Of a stretch of DNA of 64,000 nt, positions 15,623 to 24,440 are shown one piece after another. A model generated the notes under the pieces. That model saw only the letters and a list, made by a program, of their open reading frames with translations. It was not told the origin of the DNA and ran no database searches. Origin of the DNA: Gracilimonas sp046602855 (GTDB taxonomy: Bacteria > Bacteroidota > Rhodothermia > Balneolales > Balneolaceae); assembly GCF_046602855.1 (NCBI RefSeq), contig NZ_JBKINJ010000002.1, forward strand, positions 1 to 64,000, given 5' to 3'. A program made the translations under genes and the position numbers. How positions within the stretch are numbered: position 1 is the first letter of the stretch; every line of letters starts with the position of its first letter.

Positions 15623-18334
15623 CTAGCTCTCGCCTTTACTTTCCTTAAGATAATCCAGCAATACTGTGTGCAGAATTCCACCATTTCGGTAGTAATCTAC
15701 TTCAACCGGGGTATCAATTCGGCAATCGGTCATAAACTCGATCACTTCTCCGTTTTCTTTTGTAGCTGTAACTTTGATCTCGTCTTGAGCCTGCACTGAA
15801 TCATCAACATGTATGTCGAAGGTTTCTGATCCATCAAGGCCAAGATCATCAGCGGTTTCACCTTCTTTGAACTGCAATGGAAGAACTCCCATTTGTATCA
15901 GGTTTGAACGGTGAATTCGCTCGTAAGACGTTGCAATAACTGCTTCCACTCCTAATAAGGCTGTACCTTTGGCAGCCCAGTCACGGGATGAACCGGTTCC
16001 GTATTGCGTTCCGGCCAATGCAACAAGTGGCGTTCCTGATTCTTTGTATTTAAGAGAGGCATCATAAATAGTTGTGATCTCATCATCAGGGAAATATTTA
16101 GTGTAACCACCTTCTTTGCCCGGAGCCAACTGATTCTTAAACCTCACGTTTGCAAATGTACCCCGAGTCATTACACGGTCGTTACCGCGGCGTGAACCGT
16201 ATGAGTTGAAATCAGCTTTCTCAACTCCATGCTCTTTAAGGTATTCACCAGCCGGAGAATCTTCTGCGATATTACCCGCAGGTGAGATGTGGTCTGTGGT
16301 GATAGAATCACCTACCTTTACAAGAGCTCTTGCTCCTTTAATAGGCTTGATAGGTTCAGGTTCTTCACTCATTCCCATAAAGAATGGAGGCTCCTGAATG
16401 TATGTTGAATCTTCGCTCCAATCGAACTGGTCGCCACCGGATACCGGTATTTCCTCCCAGGTTGGAGATTCAAAGATATCACCATACATCTTCTCGAAAA
16501 GCTCAGGGCGAATTGCAGCATCAAGATGCTCTGCAATTTCTGCCGTTGTTGGCCAAATGTCCTTCAGATATACATCGTTACCATCTTTATCTTGACCAAG
16601 TGGCTCCTCAGCAAGGTCAATATCAACGCTTCCGGCCAATGCATACGCAACAACCAGCGGTGGTGATGCCAGGTAGTTTGCTTTCACCCAAGGGTGAATT
16701 CGGCCTTCAAAGTTTCTATTACCGGAAAGAACACCGGCAGCGATAAGGTCGCCTTCTTTGATGGCACGCTCTACTTCTTCCGGTAATGGTCCTGAATTAC
16801 CGATGCATGTCGTACATCCATAGCCAACCAGGTTGAATCCTAGCTTATCCATGTATTCAGTCAGACCGGCTTCTTTCAAATATTCTGTCACAACCCGTGA
16901 ACCCGGTGCAAGAGAAGTTTTGACGTAGGCCGGAACTTTAAGCCCCTTTTCCACGGCTTTCTTCGCAACAATACCAGCTCCCAGCATTACGCTTGGGTTA
17001 GAAGTGTTGGTACATGAGGTGATTGCAGCAATAACCACATCACCGTGCTTCATTTCAATTTCCTGACCGTTTTTATAAATACCTTTGTTGGCCAGTTTTT
17101 CCTTAGCCAGGTTGAAACCCATGGTAGGATTATCGCTAGTTAGGGAGTTTTCAAAAGCTTTCTTCATATTGCTCAACTTGATGCGATCATGAGGAAGTTT
17201 TGGTCCTGCCAGTGATGTTTCAACGGTGCTCAGGTCCAACTCAAGCGTGGAAGAGAATTCAGGATCTGGAGTATCATCTGTTCTGAATAATCCCTGCTCC
17301 TTGGTATAAGCTTCCACGAGCTTAACGAGTTCTTCGGAACGACCGGTTCTTCTCATATAACGAAGTGCTTCTTCATCAACCGGGAAGAAACCCATGGTTG
17401 CCCCATATTCAGGAGACATATTCGCGATAGTTGCACGGTCTGGCAAACTCATATTACTGAGTCCGTCACCATAAAATTCTACAAACTTACCGACTACCCC
17501 ATGCTGGCGAAGCATTTGAGTCACAGTCAGTGTTAGGTCGGTCGCGGTGATACCTTCTCGAAGTTTTCCGGTCAGTTTCATACCAACCACTTCAGGTACC
17601 AGCATTGAAATCGGTTGACCAAGCATGGCCGCTTCCGCTTCAATTCCGCCAACACCCCATCCGAGTATTCCAAGCCCGTTGATCATAGTTGTGTGCGAGT
17701 CAGTTCCAACCAAGGTATCAGGATAAGCTGTAGTTGTTCCGTCTTCTTCCTCTCTTGTAAACACCCCACGACCTAAATATTCAAGGTTTACCTGATGAAC
17801 AATACCACGACCCGGAGGTACAACACGGAAATTATCAAAAGCCTCTTTGCCCCATTTAAGAAATTCGTACCGTTCACGGTTACGCTCCATTTCCTTTTCC
17901 ACATTAAACTCAAGAGCATAATCCTGTCCGAACATATCTACCTGTACTGAGTGGTCAATAACCAGATCTACAGGAACCTGTGGGTTAATATCGGTGGCCT
18001 TACCACCCATGCGTTCCATGGCAGAGCGAAGTGCTGCCAGATCTACAACGGCAGGCACACCTGTGAAATCCTGTAATACTACCCTTGAAGGCTTGAAAGG
18101 AATCTCACCTTGAGGATCCTTTGCATTATAGTTAGCAATAGATTTTATGTCTTTCTCGGTTACCGTATATCCGTCAAATTCTCTTAGAACAGCCTCTAGT
18201 AATATCTTTATGGAAAAAGGAAGTTTGGCAACGTTATCATAACCCTGCTCTTTAAGTTTTTGCAGGCTGTACAAAAACGCCTTTCCTGAACCTGTTTCGA
18301 ATTCAACTCTGGTATTTTTCAGTTTGTCGCTCAT
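15623..18334 (-). CDS. acnA: Aconitate hydratase A
   Basis: 903 residues, the AcnA/IRP-type single-chain aconitase of the TCA cycle (citrate to isocitrate). The [4Fe-4S] ligands are Cys441 (ITSCTNTSNPS) and Cys507/Cys510 (GYGCTTCIG), matching E. coli Cys435/501/504. The swivelling C-terminal domain carries GDSITTDHISPAG and YGTGSSRDWAAKG. It is monocistronic, closed by the terminator at 15564-15597, and divergent from rplM. Aconitases of this class can act as RNA-binding regulators when the cluster is lost, but nothing in the sequence tells whether this one does. Confidence 0.98.
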   Translation of the reverse strand: MSDKLKNTRVEFETGSGKAFLYSLQKLKEQGYDNVAKLPFSIKILLEAVLREFDGYTVTEKDIKSIANYNAKDPQGEIPFKPSRVVLQDFTGVPAVVDLAALRSAMERMGGKATDINPQVPVDLVIDHSVQVDMFGQDYALEFNVEKEMERNRERYEFLKWGKEAFDNFRVVPPGRGIVHQVNLEYLGRGVFTREEEDGTTTAYPDTLVGTDSHTTMINGLGILGWGVGGIEAEAAMLGQPISMLVPEVVGMKLTGKLREGITATDLTLTVTQMLRQHGVVGKFVEFYGDGLSNMSLPDRATIANMSPEYGATMGFFPVDEEALRYMRRTGRSEELVKLVEAYTKEQGLFRTDDTPDPEFSSTLELDLSTVETSLAGPKLPHDRIKLSNMKKAFENSLTSDNPTMGFNLAKEKLANKGIYKNGQEIEMKHGDVVIAAITSCTNTSNPSVMLGAGIVAKKAVEKGLKVPAYVKTSLAPGSRVVTEYLKEAGLTEYMDKLGFNLVGYGCTTCIGNSGPLPEEVERAIKEGDLIAAGVLSGNRNFEGRIHPWVKANYLASPPLVVAYALAGSVDIDLAEEPLGQDKDGNDVYLKDIWPTTAEIAEHLDAAIRPELFEKMYGDIFESPTWEEIPVSGGDQFDWSEDSTYIQEPPFFMGMSEEPEPIKPIKGARALVKVGDSITTDHISPAGNIAEDSPAGEYLKEHGVEKADFNSYGSRRGNDRVMTRGTFANVRFKNQLAPGKEGGYTKYFPDDEITTIYDASLKYKESGTPLVALAGTQYGTGSSRDWAAKGTALLGVEAVIATSYERIHRSNLIQMGVLPLQFKEGETADDLGLDGSETFDIHVDDSVQAQDEIKVTATKENGEVIEFMTDCRIDTPVEVDYYRNGGILHTVLLDYLKESKGES

Positions 18335-18464
18335 TTTATGATCTGTTTACATTTACTTTAATATGCAAGCTAAAGGTACAATTTTTTTTACGTATTGTCT
18401 TTAACTAGTCTCTATTTACAATATCAATTTACGTGATATATCAGCTAATCAATTTCTTTGGCAA

Positions 18465-18493
18465 TTGACCTCATCTGCTTTTTCTCGTATACG
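18465..18493 (+). promoter_or_regulatory. Candidate promoter of rplM-rpsI
   Basis: TTGACC (18465-18470) and TATACG (18488-18493) are spaced by exactly 17 nt, about 98 nt upstream of the rplM start. The form is that of a classical -35/-10 pair, similar to the one before the tRNA-tuf cluster. A long leader would follow; no structured element is obvious in it. Confidence 0.4.
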
Positions 18494-18590
18494 GCTCTTT
18501 TAAATTATTCTGCTTTCTTATATTGAAATCATCAAGAATAAATTCTATCTTGTTCGACTTTCCAATAAGACAAAATAAACGAGTTTAATC

Positions 18591-19034
18591 GTGGACACAT
18601 TAAGTTTTAAGACATATTCAGCGAAACCCAAAGACATTGAGAAAAAATGGGTTCTTTTTGACGCTGAAGACCAGCCCTTAGGGAGACTGAGTAGCGAGGT
18701 CGCAAAAATTTTGAGAGGTAAGAACAAGCCAACTTTTACTCCGCATATGGATACCGGCGACAATGTGATCGTCATCAATGCGGAAAAAGTAAAATTGACC
18801 GGCAAAAAAATGACGGATAAAACGTATTTCCGTCACACTTTTTACCCAGGCGGTGAGCGTTATACTACAGCAGCTGAAATGCTCGAGAAGGATCCAACTT
18901 CTCTGGTAACTACTGCTGTCAAGGGAATGCTTCCTAAAACAAAATTAGGAAATAAAATCGCTACCAACCTGAGAGTTTATGCAGGTCCGGTACATCCGCA
19001 TACTGCACAAGAACCAGAAATCATCGAGCTTTAA
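18591..19034 (+). CDS. rplM: 50S ribosomal protein L13
   Basis: 147 residues from a GTG start. L13 is an early-assembly protein of the large subunit. Recognised by KKWVLFDAEDQPLGRLSSEVAKILRGKNKP, VIVINAEKVKLTGKK and KGMLPKTKLG. It is followed after 19 nt by rpsI, the universal L13-S9 pairing. Confidence 0.98.
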   Translation: MDTLSFKTYSAKPKDIEKKWVLFDAEDQPLGRLSSEVAKILRGKNKPTFTPHMDTGDNVIVINAEKVKLTGKKMTDKTYFRHTFYPGGERYTTAAEMLEKDPTSLVTTAVKGMLPKTKLGNKIATNLRVYAGPVHPHTAQEPEIIEL

Positions 19035-19053
19035 TCCATCCAGAATTAATTAA

Positions 19054-19440
19054 ATGGCACAAGCGAATTACATAGGACGACGCAAGACCGCAACAGCCCG
19101 CTTATACATACAACCAGGCAAAGGCGACATCTTGGTCAACCACAAACCAATTGAAGAATATTTTCCAGTAAAAGCACGTCGCAATATCGCACTTATGCCT
19201 ATCACTGTTACTGAAACAGATGGCAAATACGATATTAAGATCACAGTTCGTGGCGGCGGAAGCACCGGTCAGGCCGGAGCTATATCACACGCCCTTGCAC
19301 GTGCTCTTGATGGAGAAAACGAAGAATTACACAGTATCCTTAAAGGACACGGACTTCTTACTCGTGATGACAGAATGGTAGAACGTAAAAAATACGGTCA
19401 GCCTAAAGCTCGTAAGAAATTCCAGTTCTCTAAAAGATAA
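19054..19440 (+). CDS. rpsI: 30S ribosomal protein S9
   Basis: 128 residues. Family marks: IGRRKTATARLYIQPGKGDI near the start, the GGGSTGQAGAISHALARAL helix, and the C-terminal KKYGQPKARKKFQFSKR that reaches into the P site and contacts initiator tRNA. Short N-terminus as in bacteria. Confidence 0.98.
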   Translation: MAQANYIGRRKTATARLYIQPGKGDILVNHKPIEEYFPVKARRNIALMPITVTETDGKYDIKITVRGGGSTGQAGAISHALARALDGENEELHSILKGHGLLTRDDRMVERKKYGQPKARKKFQFSKR

Positions 19441-19461
19441 TTCCGATATTCGTTATCTGGA

Positions 19462-19490
19462 GATGGTTTTTTGGTCTACAAATAACCATC
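19462..19490 (+). other. Stem-loop downstream of rpsI
   Basis: GATGGTT (19462-19468) and AACCATC (19484-19490) can form a 7-bp stem with a 15-nt loop, 21 nt after the rpsI stop. No T-run follows on either strand, so it is a weak terminator at best; it may be a processing or attenuation site before the rpsB leader. Confidence 0.4.
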
Positions 19491-19530
19491 CACTCTTTAA
19501 CCTATATCTACACTATAACTCAATCACACA

Positions 19531-19602
19531 TATGTGGTGACTCGGCGTATGGTGTTCTGGGCCTAATTGACTCAGGATTTACGCTCGGGGAGGACCCACA
19601 TA
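19531..19602 (+). ncRNA. Putative structured leader RNA of rpsB (S2 autoregulation candidate)
   Basis: Between rpsI and rpsB four nested helices can be drawn by eye: TATGTGG(19531-19537)/CCACATA(19596-19602), CTC(19541-19543)/GAG(19590-19592), GCGTA(19545-19549)/TACGC(19580-19584) and TTCTGGG(19555-19561)/CTCAGGA(19571-19577, with two G-U pairs). The element is G-rich against an AT-rich surrounding and ends 32 nt before the rpsB start. S2 represses its own operon through a leader in proteobacteria; an analogous role here is inference. Free energy and covariation were not computed. Confidence 0.6.
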
Positions 19603-19633
19603 GAGGATTAACCTAAACACATATATTTATATT

Positions 19634-20518
19634 ATGCCAAAAGCTGCATCTATACAAGACCTGCTTAAGTCAGGCGCACACTTCGGTCACCTTACCCGCC
19701 GATGGAATCCTAAAATGAAAGACTTCATCTTTATGGAGCGCAACGGGATTCACATCATCGACCTGAAAAAAACCCGTAATTACATGCAAGAAGCCCTCGA
19801 TGAGGTTCAAAAACTTGCAAGGGCCGGTAAGACCATCCTATTTGTAGGAACCAAGAAGCAATCTACCGAGATCATTACAACTGAAGCGCTCAGATGTGGA
19901 ATGCCACATATTACTCACCGCTGGATGGGTGGAATGCTTACTAACTTCAGTACCGTTCGCAAGAGTATTTCCCGTATGGAGGAAATTGAAAAGATGAAAA
20001 CTGACGGTACTTTCGAAGAACTGACCAAAAAAGAAGGTTTGATGCTTCAAAGGGAACAGGACAAGTTGAATGATGCCCTGGGTGGTATCAAAAATATGGG
20101 TCGCCTGCCGGGTGCCATTTTTGTTGTAGATATTATAAAAGAGCACCTTGCCGTAAATGAAGCCATCAAGCTTCATATTCCAATTATTGCCATGGTTGAT
20201 ACTAACAGTGACCCTGACGTCCCTGATTACATCATACCTTGTAATGATGACTCTGCAAGAACTATTCAACTTGTAACTACTCAGATAGCTGATGCCATCA
20301 TTGAAGGTAATGCTGAAAGAGAAGCACAACAGGAAGAAGATGTAATGGAAAAAGCAGCCGCTGACGCTAAAGATGAAAGTGACGATGTTGATGTGAAGGA
20401 TGCTGCTAAAGGAACCAAATTACGTTCTCGCCGCAAATCCAAAGGCGATAATAAAAAAGAAAAAGCTGATAATGCAGACGCCAAGGCAGATGCAGACAGC
20501 AATGACGAAGAAGAATAA
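19634..20518 (+). CDS. rpsB: 30S ribosomal protein S2
   Basis: 294 residues. Core S2 motifs are present: LLKSGAHFGHLTRRWNPKM (10-28), HRWMGGMLTNFSTVRKS and VDTNSDPDVPDYIIPCNDDS. About 60 extra residues follow the normal end (from about 233), low-complexity and rich in Asp, Glu, Lys and Ala. Such tails occur on S2 of several Bacteroidota-side lineages; function unknown. It leads the rpsB-tsf operon behind the structured leader at 19531-19602. Confidence 0.97.
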   Translation: MPKAASIQDLLKSGAHFGHLTRRWNPKMKDFIFMERNGIHIIDLKKTRNYMQEALDEVQKLARAGKTILFVGTKKQSTEIITTEALRCGMPHITHRWMGGMLTNFSTVRKSISRMEEIEKMKTDGTFEELTKKEGLMLQREQDKLNDALGGIKNMGRLPGAIFVVDIIKEHLAVNEAIKLHIPIIAMVDTNSDPDVPDYIIPCNDDSARTIQLVTTQIADAIIEGNAEREAQQEEDVMEKAAADAKDESDDVDVKDAAKGTKLRSRRKSKGDNKKEKADNADAKADADSNDEEE

Positions 20519-20545
20519 TTTTAACTTATAAATACTATTCAAAAA

Positions 20546-21379
20546 ATGAGTATTTCTGCTGCTGACGTAAAGAGACTTAGAGACATGACCGGGGCGGGCA
20601 TGATGGATTGTAAAAAAGCCCTCGCCGAAGCAGATGGTGATTTCGACCAGGCGGTTGAATATCTGCGCAAAAAAGGACAGCAAGTTTCCGAAAAGAGAGC
20701 TGACCGCGAAGCTAATCAGGGCTTAATCCTTAGCCGTATCAGTGATGACCAAAAAAAAGCTGCACTTATTGAGATCAATTGTGAGACCGATTTTGTAGCA
20801 AGGAATGAAGAGTTTCAGGATGATGCTGAAACGTTCCTGAATGCTGCTTTCGAAAACAATATCGATGATGCTGAAGCTCTGCTTAATGTAGAGGTTGATG
20901 GATTGACCATCGAAAAGCATCTCGAAGAGATGGTTGGAAAGATCGGTGAGAAGATCGAGATCAACAATGTTGTTCTCATGACAACCGATGGTACTCTCAT
21001 TTCCTATATCCACCCTGGTAATCAGTTAGGTGTTCTGGTTGAATTTGACGGTGACCTTACCGACGATGATATCGGTAAAGATGTTGCTATGCAGGTTGCG
21101 GCTATGAAACCTCTATCTGTTACCCGCGACGGTGTTGATTCTACTCTGGTTGAAAAAGAACTTGAGATCGCCAAAGATCAGTTATTGAATGAAGGTAAGC
21201 CTGAACACATTGCTGAGCAAGCTGCCAAAGGCAAACTGCGTCGCTTTTACGAAGAACGAGTATTGCTTGAACAAAAATTCGTAAAGGATAACAGCGTTTC
21301 TGTAAAAGAATACCTTGAACAGAACGATGCCCCTCTCGTTAAAGCTTTTCATCGACTTCAACTTGGCGAAAACGCTTAA
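20546..21379 (+). CDS. tsf: Elongation factor Ts
   Basis: 277 residues. Nucleotide exchange factor for EF-Tu. N-terminal UBA-like domain (VKRLRDMTGAGMMDCKKALAEA) and the diagnostic NCETDFVARNEEFQ around residue 80. Starts 27 nt after rpsB and is closed by the hairpin terminator at 21397-21426. Confidence 0.98.
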   Translation: MSISAADVKRLRDMTGAGMMDCKKALAEADGDFDQAVEYLRKKGQQVSEKRADREANQGLILSRISDDQKKAALIEINCETDFVARNEEFQDDAETFLNAAFENNIDDAEALLNVEVDGLTIEKHLEEMVGKIGEKIEINNVVLMTTDGTLISYIHPGNQLGVLVEFDGDLTDDDIGKDVAMQVAAMKPLSVTRDGVDSTLVEKELEIAKDQLLNEGKPEHIAEQAAKGKLRRFYEERVLLEQKFVKDNSVSVKEYLEQNDAPLVKAFHRLQLGENA

Positions 21380-21396
21380 TTAATTTTTTTTACCTT

Positions 21397-21426
21397 AAGG
21401 CTGTCAGAAATGACAGCCTTTTTTTT
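21397..21426 (+). terminator. Intrinsic terminator of rpsB-tsf
   Basis: A perfect 10-bp stem (AAGGCTGTCA/TGACAGCCTT) closed by a GAAA tetraloop and followed by a T-run starts 17 nt after the tsf stop. An in-frame ATG at 21410, upstream of pyrH, lies inside this hairpin and so should not be taken as the pyrH start. Confidence 0.93.
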
Positions 21427-21454
21427 GTCTGATAATTTTAAATTCGAGAATAAC

Positions 21455-22174
21455 GTGGGAAATAAATACAACCGAGTACTTCTTAAGCTCAGTGGCGAAG
21501 CTCTTTTAGGTGAACAAGGCCATGGCATCGATGCTGATATCTTAAGTGCGTATGCCAAAGAAATACAGTCTATTCAGGAAGCCGGTGTTCAGGTTTCTGT
21601 TGTAATTGGAGGTGGAAATATCTTCCGGGGTGTTAAGGGAGCAACTCAGGGTATGGACCGTGTTCAAGGCGATTATATGGGAATGTTAGCAACCATGATC
21701 AATAGTATGGCTCTGCAGGACGCTTTGGAGCAGATCGGTGTACAGACACGTCTCATGAGTGCTATACGGATGGAGGCTATAGCTGAACCATATATCCGCC
21801 GGAGAGCCGTTCGCCATCTTGAGAAGGGGCGTGTGGTCATTTTTGGAGCCGGAACCGGTAATCCATACTTCACTACTGATACGGCAGGCTCACTGCGAGC
21901 CATTGAGATCGAGGCCGACGTGATCCTTAAAGGTACCCGAGTAGAGGGGATCTTTGATTCCGATCCTGAAAAAAATGGCGACGCCACCAAATTTGATCAA
22001 ATAACCGGTGATGAAGTCCTCAAACGGCGCTTATCCGTAATGGACCTTACCGCATTTACTCTCTGCCGAGAAAACAAAACTCCTATTATCGTCTTCAACA
22101 TGAATAAAAGCGGCAACCTGAAGAAGATCGTTGTTGACGGAGAAGACGTAGGTACCACAGTCCATTGGGACTAA
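21455..22174 (+). CDS. pyrH: Uridylate kinase
   Basis: 239 residues from a GTG at 21455; the longer in-frame ATG at 21410 lies in the tsf terminator and gives a non-conserved N-terminus. PyrH phosphorylates UMP to UDP. Amino-acid-kinase marks are NRVLLKLSGEALLGEQ at the start (phosphate-binding Lys), VVIGGGNIFRG, and FGAGTGNPYFTTDTAGSLRA, the UMP-binding part typical of bacterial PyrH. The gene follows rpsB-tsf as in many bacteria, although here a terminator stands between, so it needs read-through or its own promoter. Ends 2 nt before the convergent hutG. Confidence 0.96.
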   Translation: MGNKYNRVLLKLSGEALLGEQGHGIDADILSAYAKEIQSIQEAGVQVSVVIGGGNIFRGVKGATQGMDRVQGDYMGMLATMINSMALQDALEQIGVQTRLMSAIRMEAIAEPYIRRRAVRHLEKGRVVIFGAGTGNPYFTTDTAGSLRAIEIEADVILKGTRVEGIFDSDPEKNGDATKFDQITGDEVLKRRLSVMDLTAFTLCRENKTPIIVFNMNKSGNLKKIVVDGEDVGTTVHWD

Positions 22175-22176
22175 AA

Positions 22177-23163
22177 TTAGCCAAGCAGATAGCAATATAT
22201 GATCTGAGACACCAGCTTAACCGTTCGGTCATCGATATCATAGGTTGGGTTGGTTTCCGTAACCTCTAGTATTCTCATATTCTCTTTCTGACGGGCCATA
22301 TAAACCATATCAATGACTTCCCTTCCGGTTAACCCTATTGGTGATGATGCACTCACACCTGGTGCATCAGCAGCCTGAATCACATCCATATCCAGACCAA
22401 AAAAGAAGGATTTATCCCCAATATCTTCAATGACCTTTTTGAATGAAGTTGCCACCCCTTCCTTCAATATATCCGGCAGGAAAAAAGTATGTGTGCCCTG
22501 ATTTTCCGCCTCTTTGAGATATTCTTTTGAGTTATTTTCTTTCCGGATACCAAATTCATAAAAATTTTCAGGCTTCAAATAGTTTCCTTCCACAAGCTTG
22601 CGGTAGGGGCTCCCACTAGTCATTTCACCCGCTATTCTCATATCAAGATGAGCGTCGACATTAACTACCGAAATTTCATTTACGGTATTTGAGAGAGCTC
22701 GCACATCTGCAAAAGAAATATCGTTTCCACCACCCAATACGATCACATTTTTACCATCATTCAAGAATATCTCGACAGACTTAGTGAGCGCATCATGAAT
22801 CCTATTTAAAGCGTCAGAAGACTCCTTTTCATTCAAAATATCTTCTTCTGCCAAATTATTAAAAATGTCGGTTTTTATGTTTCCAGCATCATAGATTTTA
22901 ATACCCGAATCTTCAGGCATCTGCAGTTTATACAAATGTTCCCTAATCTTATCAGGAGCCTCTGCTGCCCCAATCCTGCCGTTATTTCTTTGCACACCTT
23001 CATGCTGTGGGCAACCGATCAAAACATGATCAGCTCTGAAATAATCTTCATCTTTAAAGCCGATCTCGTTTATCAGCCAGTGGTCATACTCATCATGTGA
23101 GCGAATGCCTTTTAATTTTTCTATGACCGGTTGAAGATGTTCTTTTATGCTCTCAATTCCCAT
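22177..23163 (-). CDS. hutG: Formimidoylglutamase-like arginase-family hydrolase
   Basis: 328 residues, ureohydrolase (arginase) fold. By context it hydrolyses N-formimidoyl-glutamate to glutamate and formamide, the last step of histidine breakdown. Metal motifs VNVDAHLDMR (Asp170, His172, Asp174) and FGLDMDVIQAADAPGV (Asp258, Asp260) are intact, but the first Mn-binding motif, normally GGxH, reads GGGNDIS with Asn147 in place of His. Its start lies 19 nt inside hutI, so it is translationally coupled. The role rests mostly on the hut context; the ligand change may alter metal content or activity. Confidence 0.85.
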   Translation of the reverse strand: MGIESIKEHLQPVIEKLKGIRSHDEYDHWLINEIGFKDEDYFRADHVLIGCPQHEGVQRNNGRIGAAEAPDKIREHLYKLQMPEDSGIKIYDAGNIKTDIFNNLAEEDILNEKESSDALNRIHDALTKSVEIFLNDGKNVIVLGGGNDISFADVRALSNTVNEISVVNVDAHLDMRIAGEMTSGSPYRKLVEGNYLKPENFYEFGIRKENNSKEYLKEAENQGTHTFFLPDILKEGVATSFKKVIEDIGDKSFFFGLDMDVIQAADAPGVSASSPIGLTGREVIDMVYMARQKENMRILEVTETNPTYDIDDRTVKLVSQIIYCYLLG

Positions 23164-24374
23164 TCGACTTTTCCTTTTTTGATAACTGTATGTACGTGAT
23201 TTTCCCCGAAAAAATATGCGAGGTTCTTAAAATTATCGGTATCCAATAATAATATGTCTGCTTGAAAACCTGGGCTGATACACCCCAATTTATTCTTCTC
23301 TAACGCTTTTGCTCCGTTTTGAGTTGCACAACAAAGTGCTTCTTCAACAGACATCCCCATCTTGGTACAAGCCATACTCATGAGCAACTGCATAGAAATG
23401 GTCATGGATGAACCGGGATTAAAATCTGTGGCTAATGCTACCAAAGCGCCGGCATCCAATAATTTACGTGCCGGGGAATACGGTATGTTCAGAAAATACG
23501 AAACGCCGGGAAGCACAGTAGCAATGGTTTCTGATGCTGCAAGTCTCTCTACATCTTCATCGCTCAACACTTCAAGATGATCCACTGAAACTGCCCCAAG
23601 CTGTACAGCCATTTCCACTCCACCAATATCATTAAACTGATTGGTGTGAAGCCTTGGTTTGAGTCCGTATTCAAAACCCTTTTCCAGCACATTTCTGGAT
23701 TCATCAACGGTAAAATATCCCTTTTCACAAAACACATCACAGTAATCTGCCATTTCTGCGATCTCAGGAATCATATCTAGAATTTCTTTTAAGTATTCCT
23801 CTTTAGCGGAATTTTTAGGAACAGCGTGAGCTCCCAAGAAAGTTGCTGCAAGTTCAATAGGTTGTTCACATTTCAATTCATTCACTACCTCAAGCATCTT
23901 TCTTTCAGTTTCACGATCAAGACCATATCCGCTCTTGATCTCCATGGTAGTAATGCCTTGCTTCAATGCTTTCTGCAATCGAATGCGAGCCAGGTTTTTT
24001 AATTCCTCCTTGGAGGCTTTCCGCGTAGCTTCTACCGTTGAAACGATTCCACCACCCTGCTCTGCAATTTCTTCATAACTTATCCCTGCGGAACGCATGG
24101 CAAATTCATCGGCACGATTGCCACTAAATACGAGATGGCTATGCGAGTCAACAAATCCCGGAATCGCGGCTTTGCCTTCGGCATCCAAAATATCCGGGTG
24201 ACCATCAACCTTTTCCAAAACATCAGAGAGTAAACCCACAGCTTTAATGACACCGTCAACAATGTACACTGCTGCACTCTTATGAACAGTAAGTTCCCTG
24301 AGTTCTTTACCCCTGTAAACACCAGGTTTAGGTGTGGCAATTTGTGATATGTTTTGAATGAGAAGGTTTGACAT
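23145..24374 (-). CDS. hutI: Imidazolonepropionase
   Basis: 409 residues, amidohydrolase superfamily. Opens the imidazolone ring made by urocanase. Metal ligands His78 and His80 in VDSHSHLVFSGNRADEF, the substrate-binding MEIKSGYGLD, the HTNQFND motif, and Asp317 in ATDFNPGSS are all present; the N-terminal composite beta domain has the usual SNLLIQNISQI form. It starts 66 nt downstream of hutU and overlaps hutG by 19 nt. Confidence 0.96.
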   Translation of the reverse strand: MSNLLIQNISQIATPKPGVYRGKELRELTVHKSAAVYIVDGVIKAVGLLSDVLEKVDGHPDILDAEGKAAIPGFVDSHSHLVFSGNRADEFAMRSAGISYEEIAEQGGGIVSTVEATRKASKEELKNLARIRLQKALKQGITTMEIKSGYGLDRETERKMLEVVNELKCEQPIELAATFLGAHAVPKNSAKEEYLKEILDMIPEIAEMADYCDVFCEKGYFTVDESRNVLEKGFEYGLKPRLHTNQFNDIGGVEMAVQLGAVSVDHLEVLSDEDVERLAASETIATVLPGVSYFLNIPYSPARKLLDAGALVALATDFNPGSSMTISMQLLMSMACTKMGMSVEEALCCATQNGAKALEKNKLGCISPGFQADILLLDTDNFKNLAYFFGENHVHTVIKKGKVEWELRA

Positions 24375-24440
24375 GATTCTTACATTTTATGTTACTTTCC
24401 TGTAGGGTCCTATTGCTATAAGTTTAAACATGCAATTATT

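Noticed and set aside
19462..19490. Stem-loop as an intrinsic terminator of rpsI
   Set aside because: No T-run follows on either strand, so it is listed only as a stem-loop.
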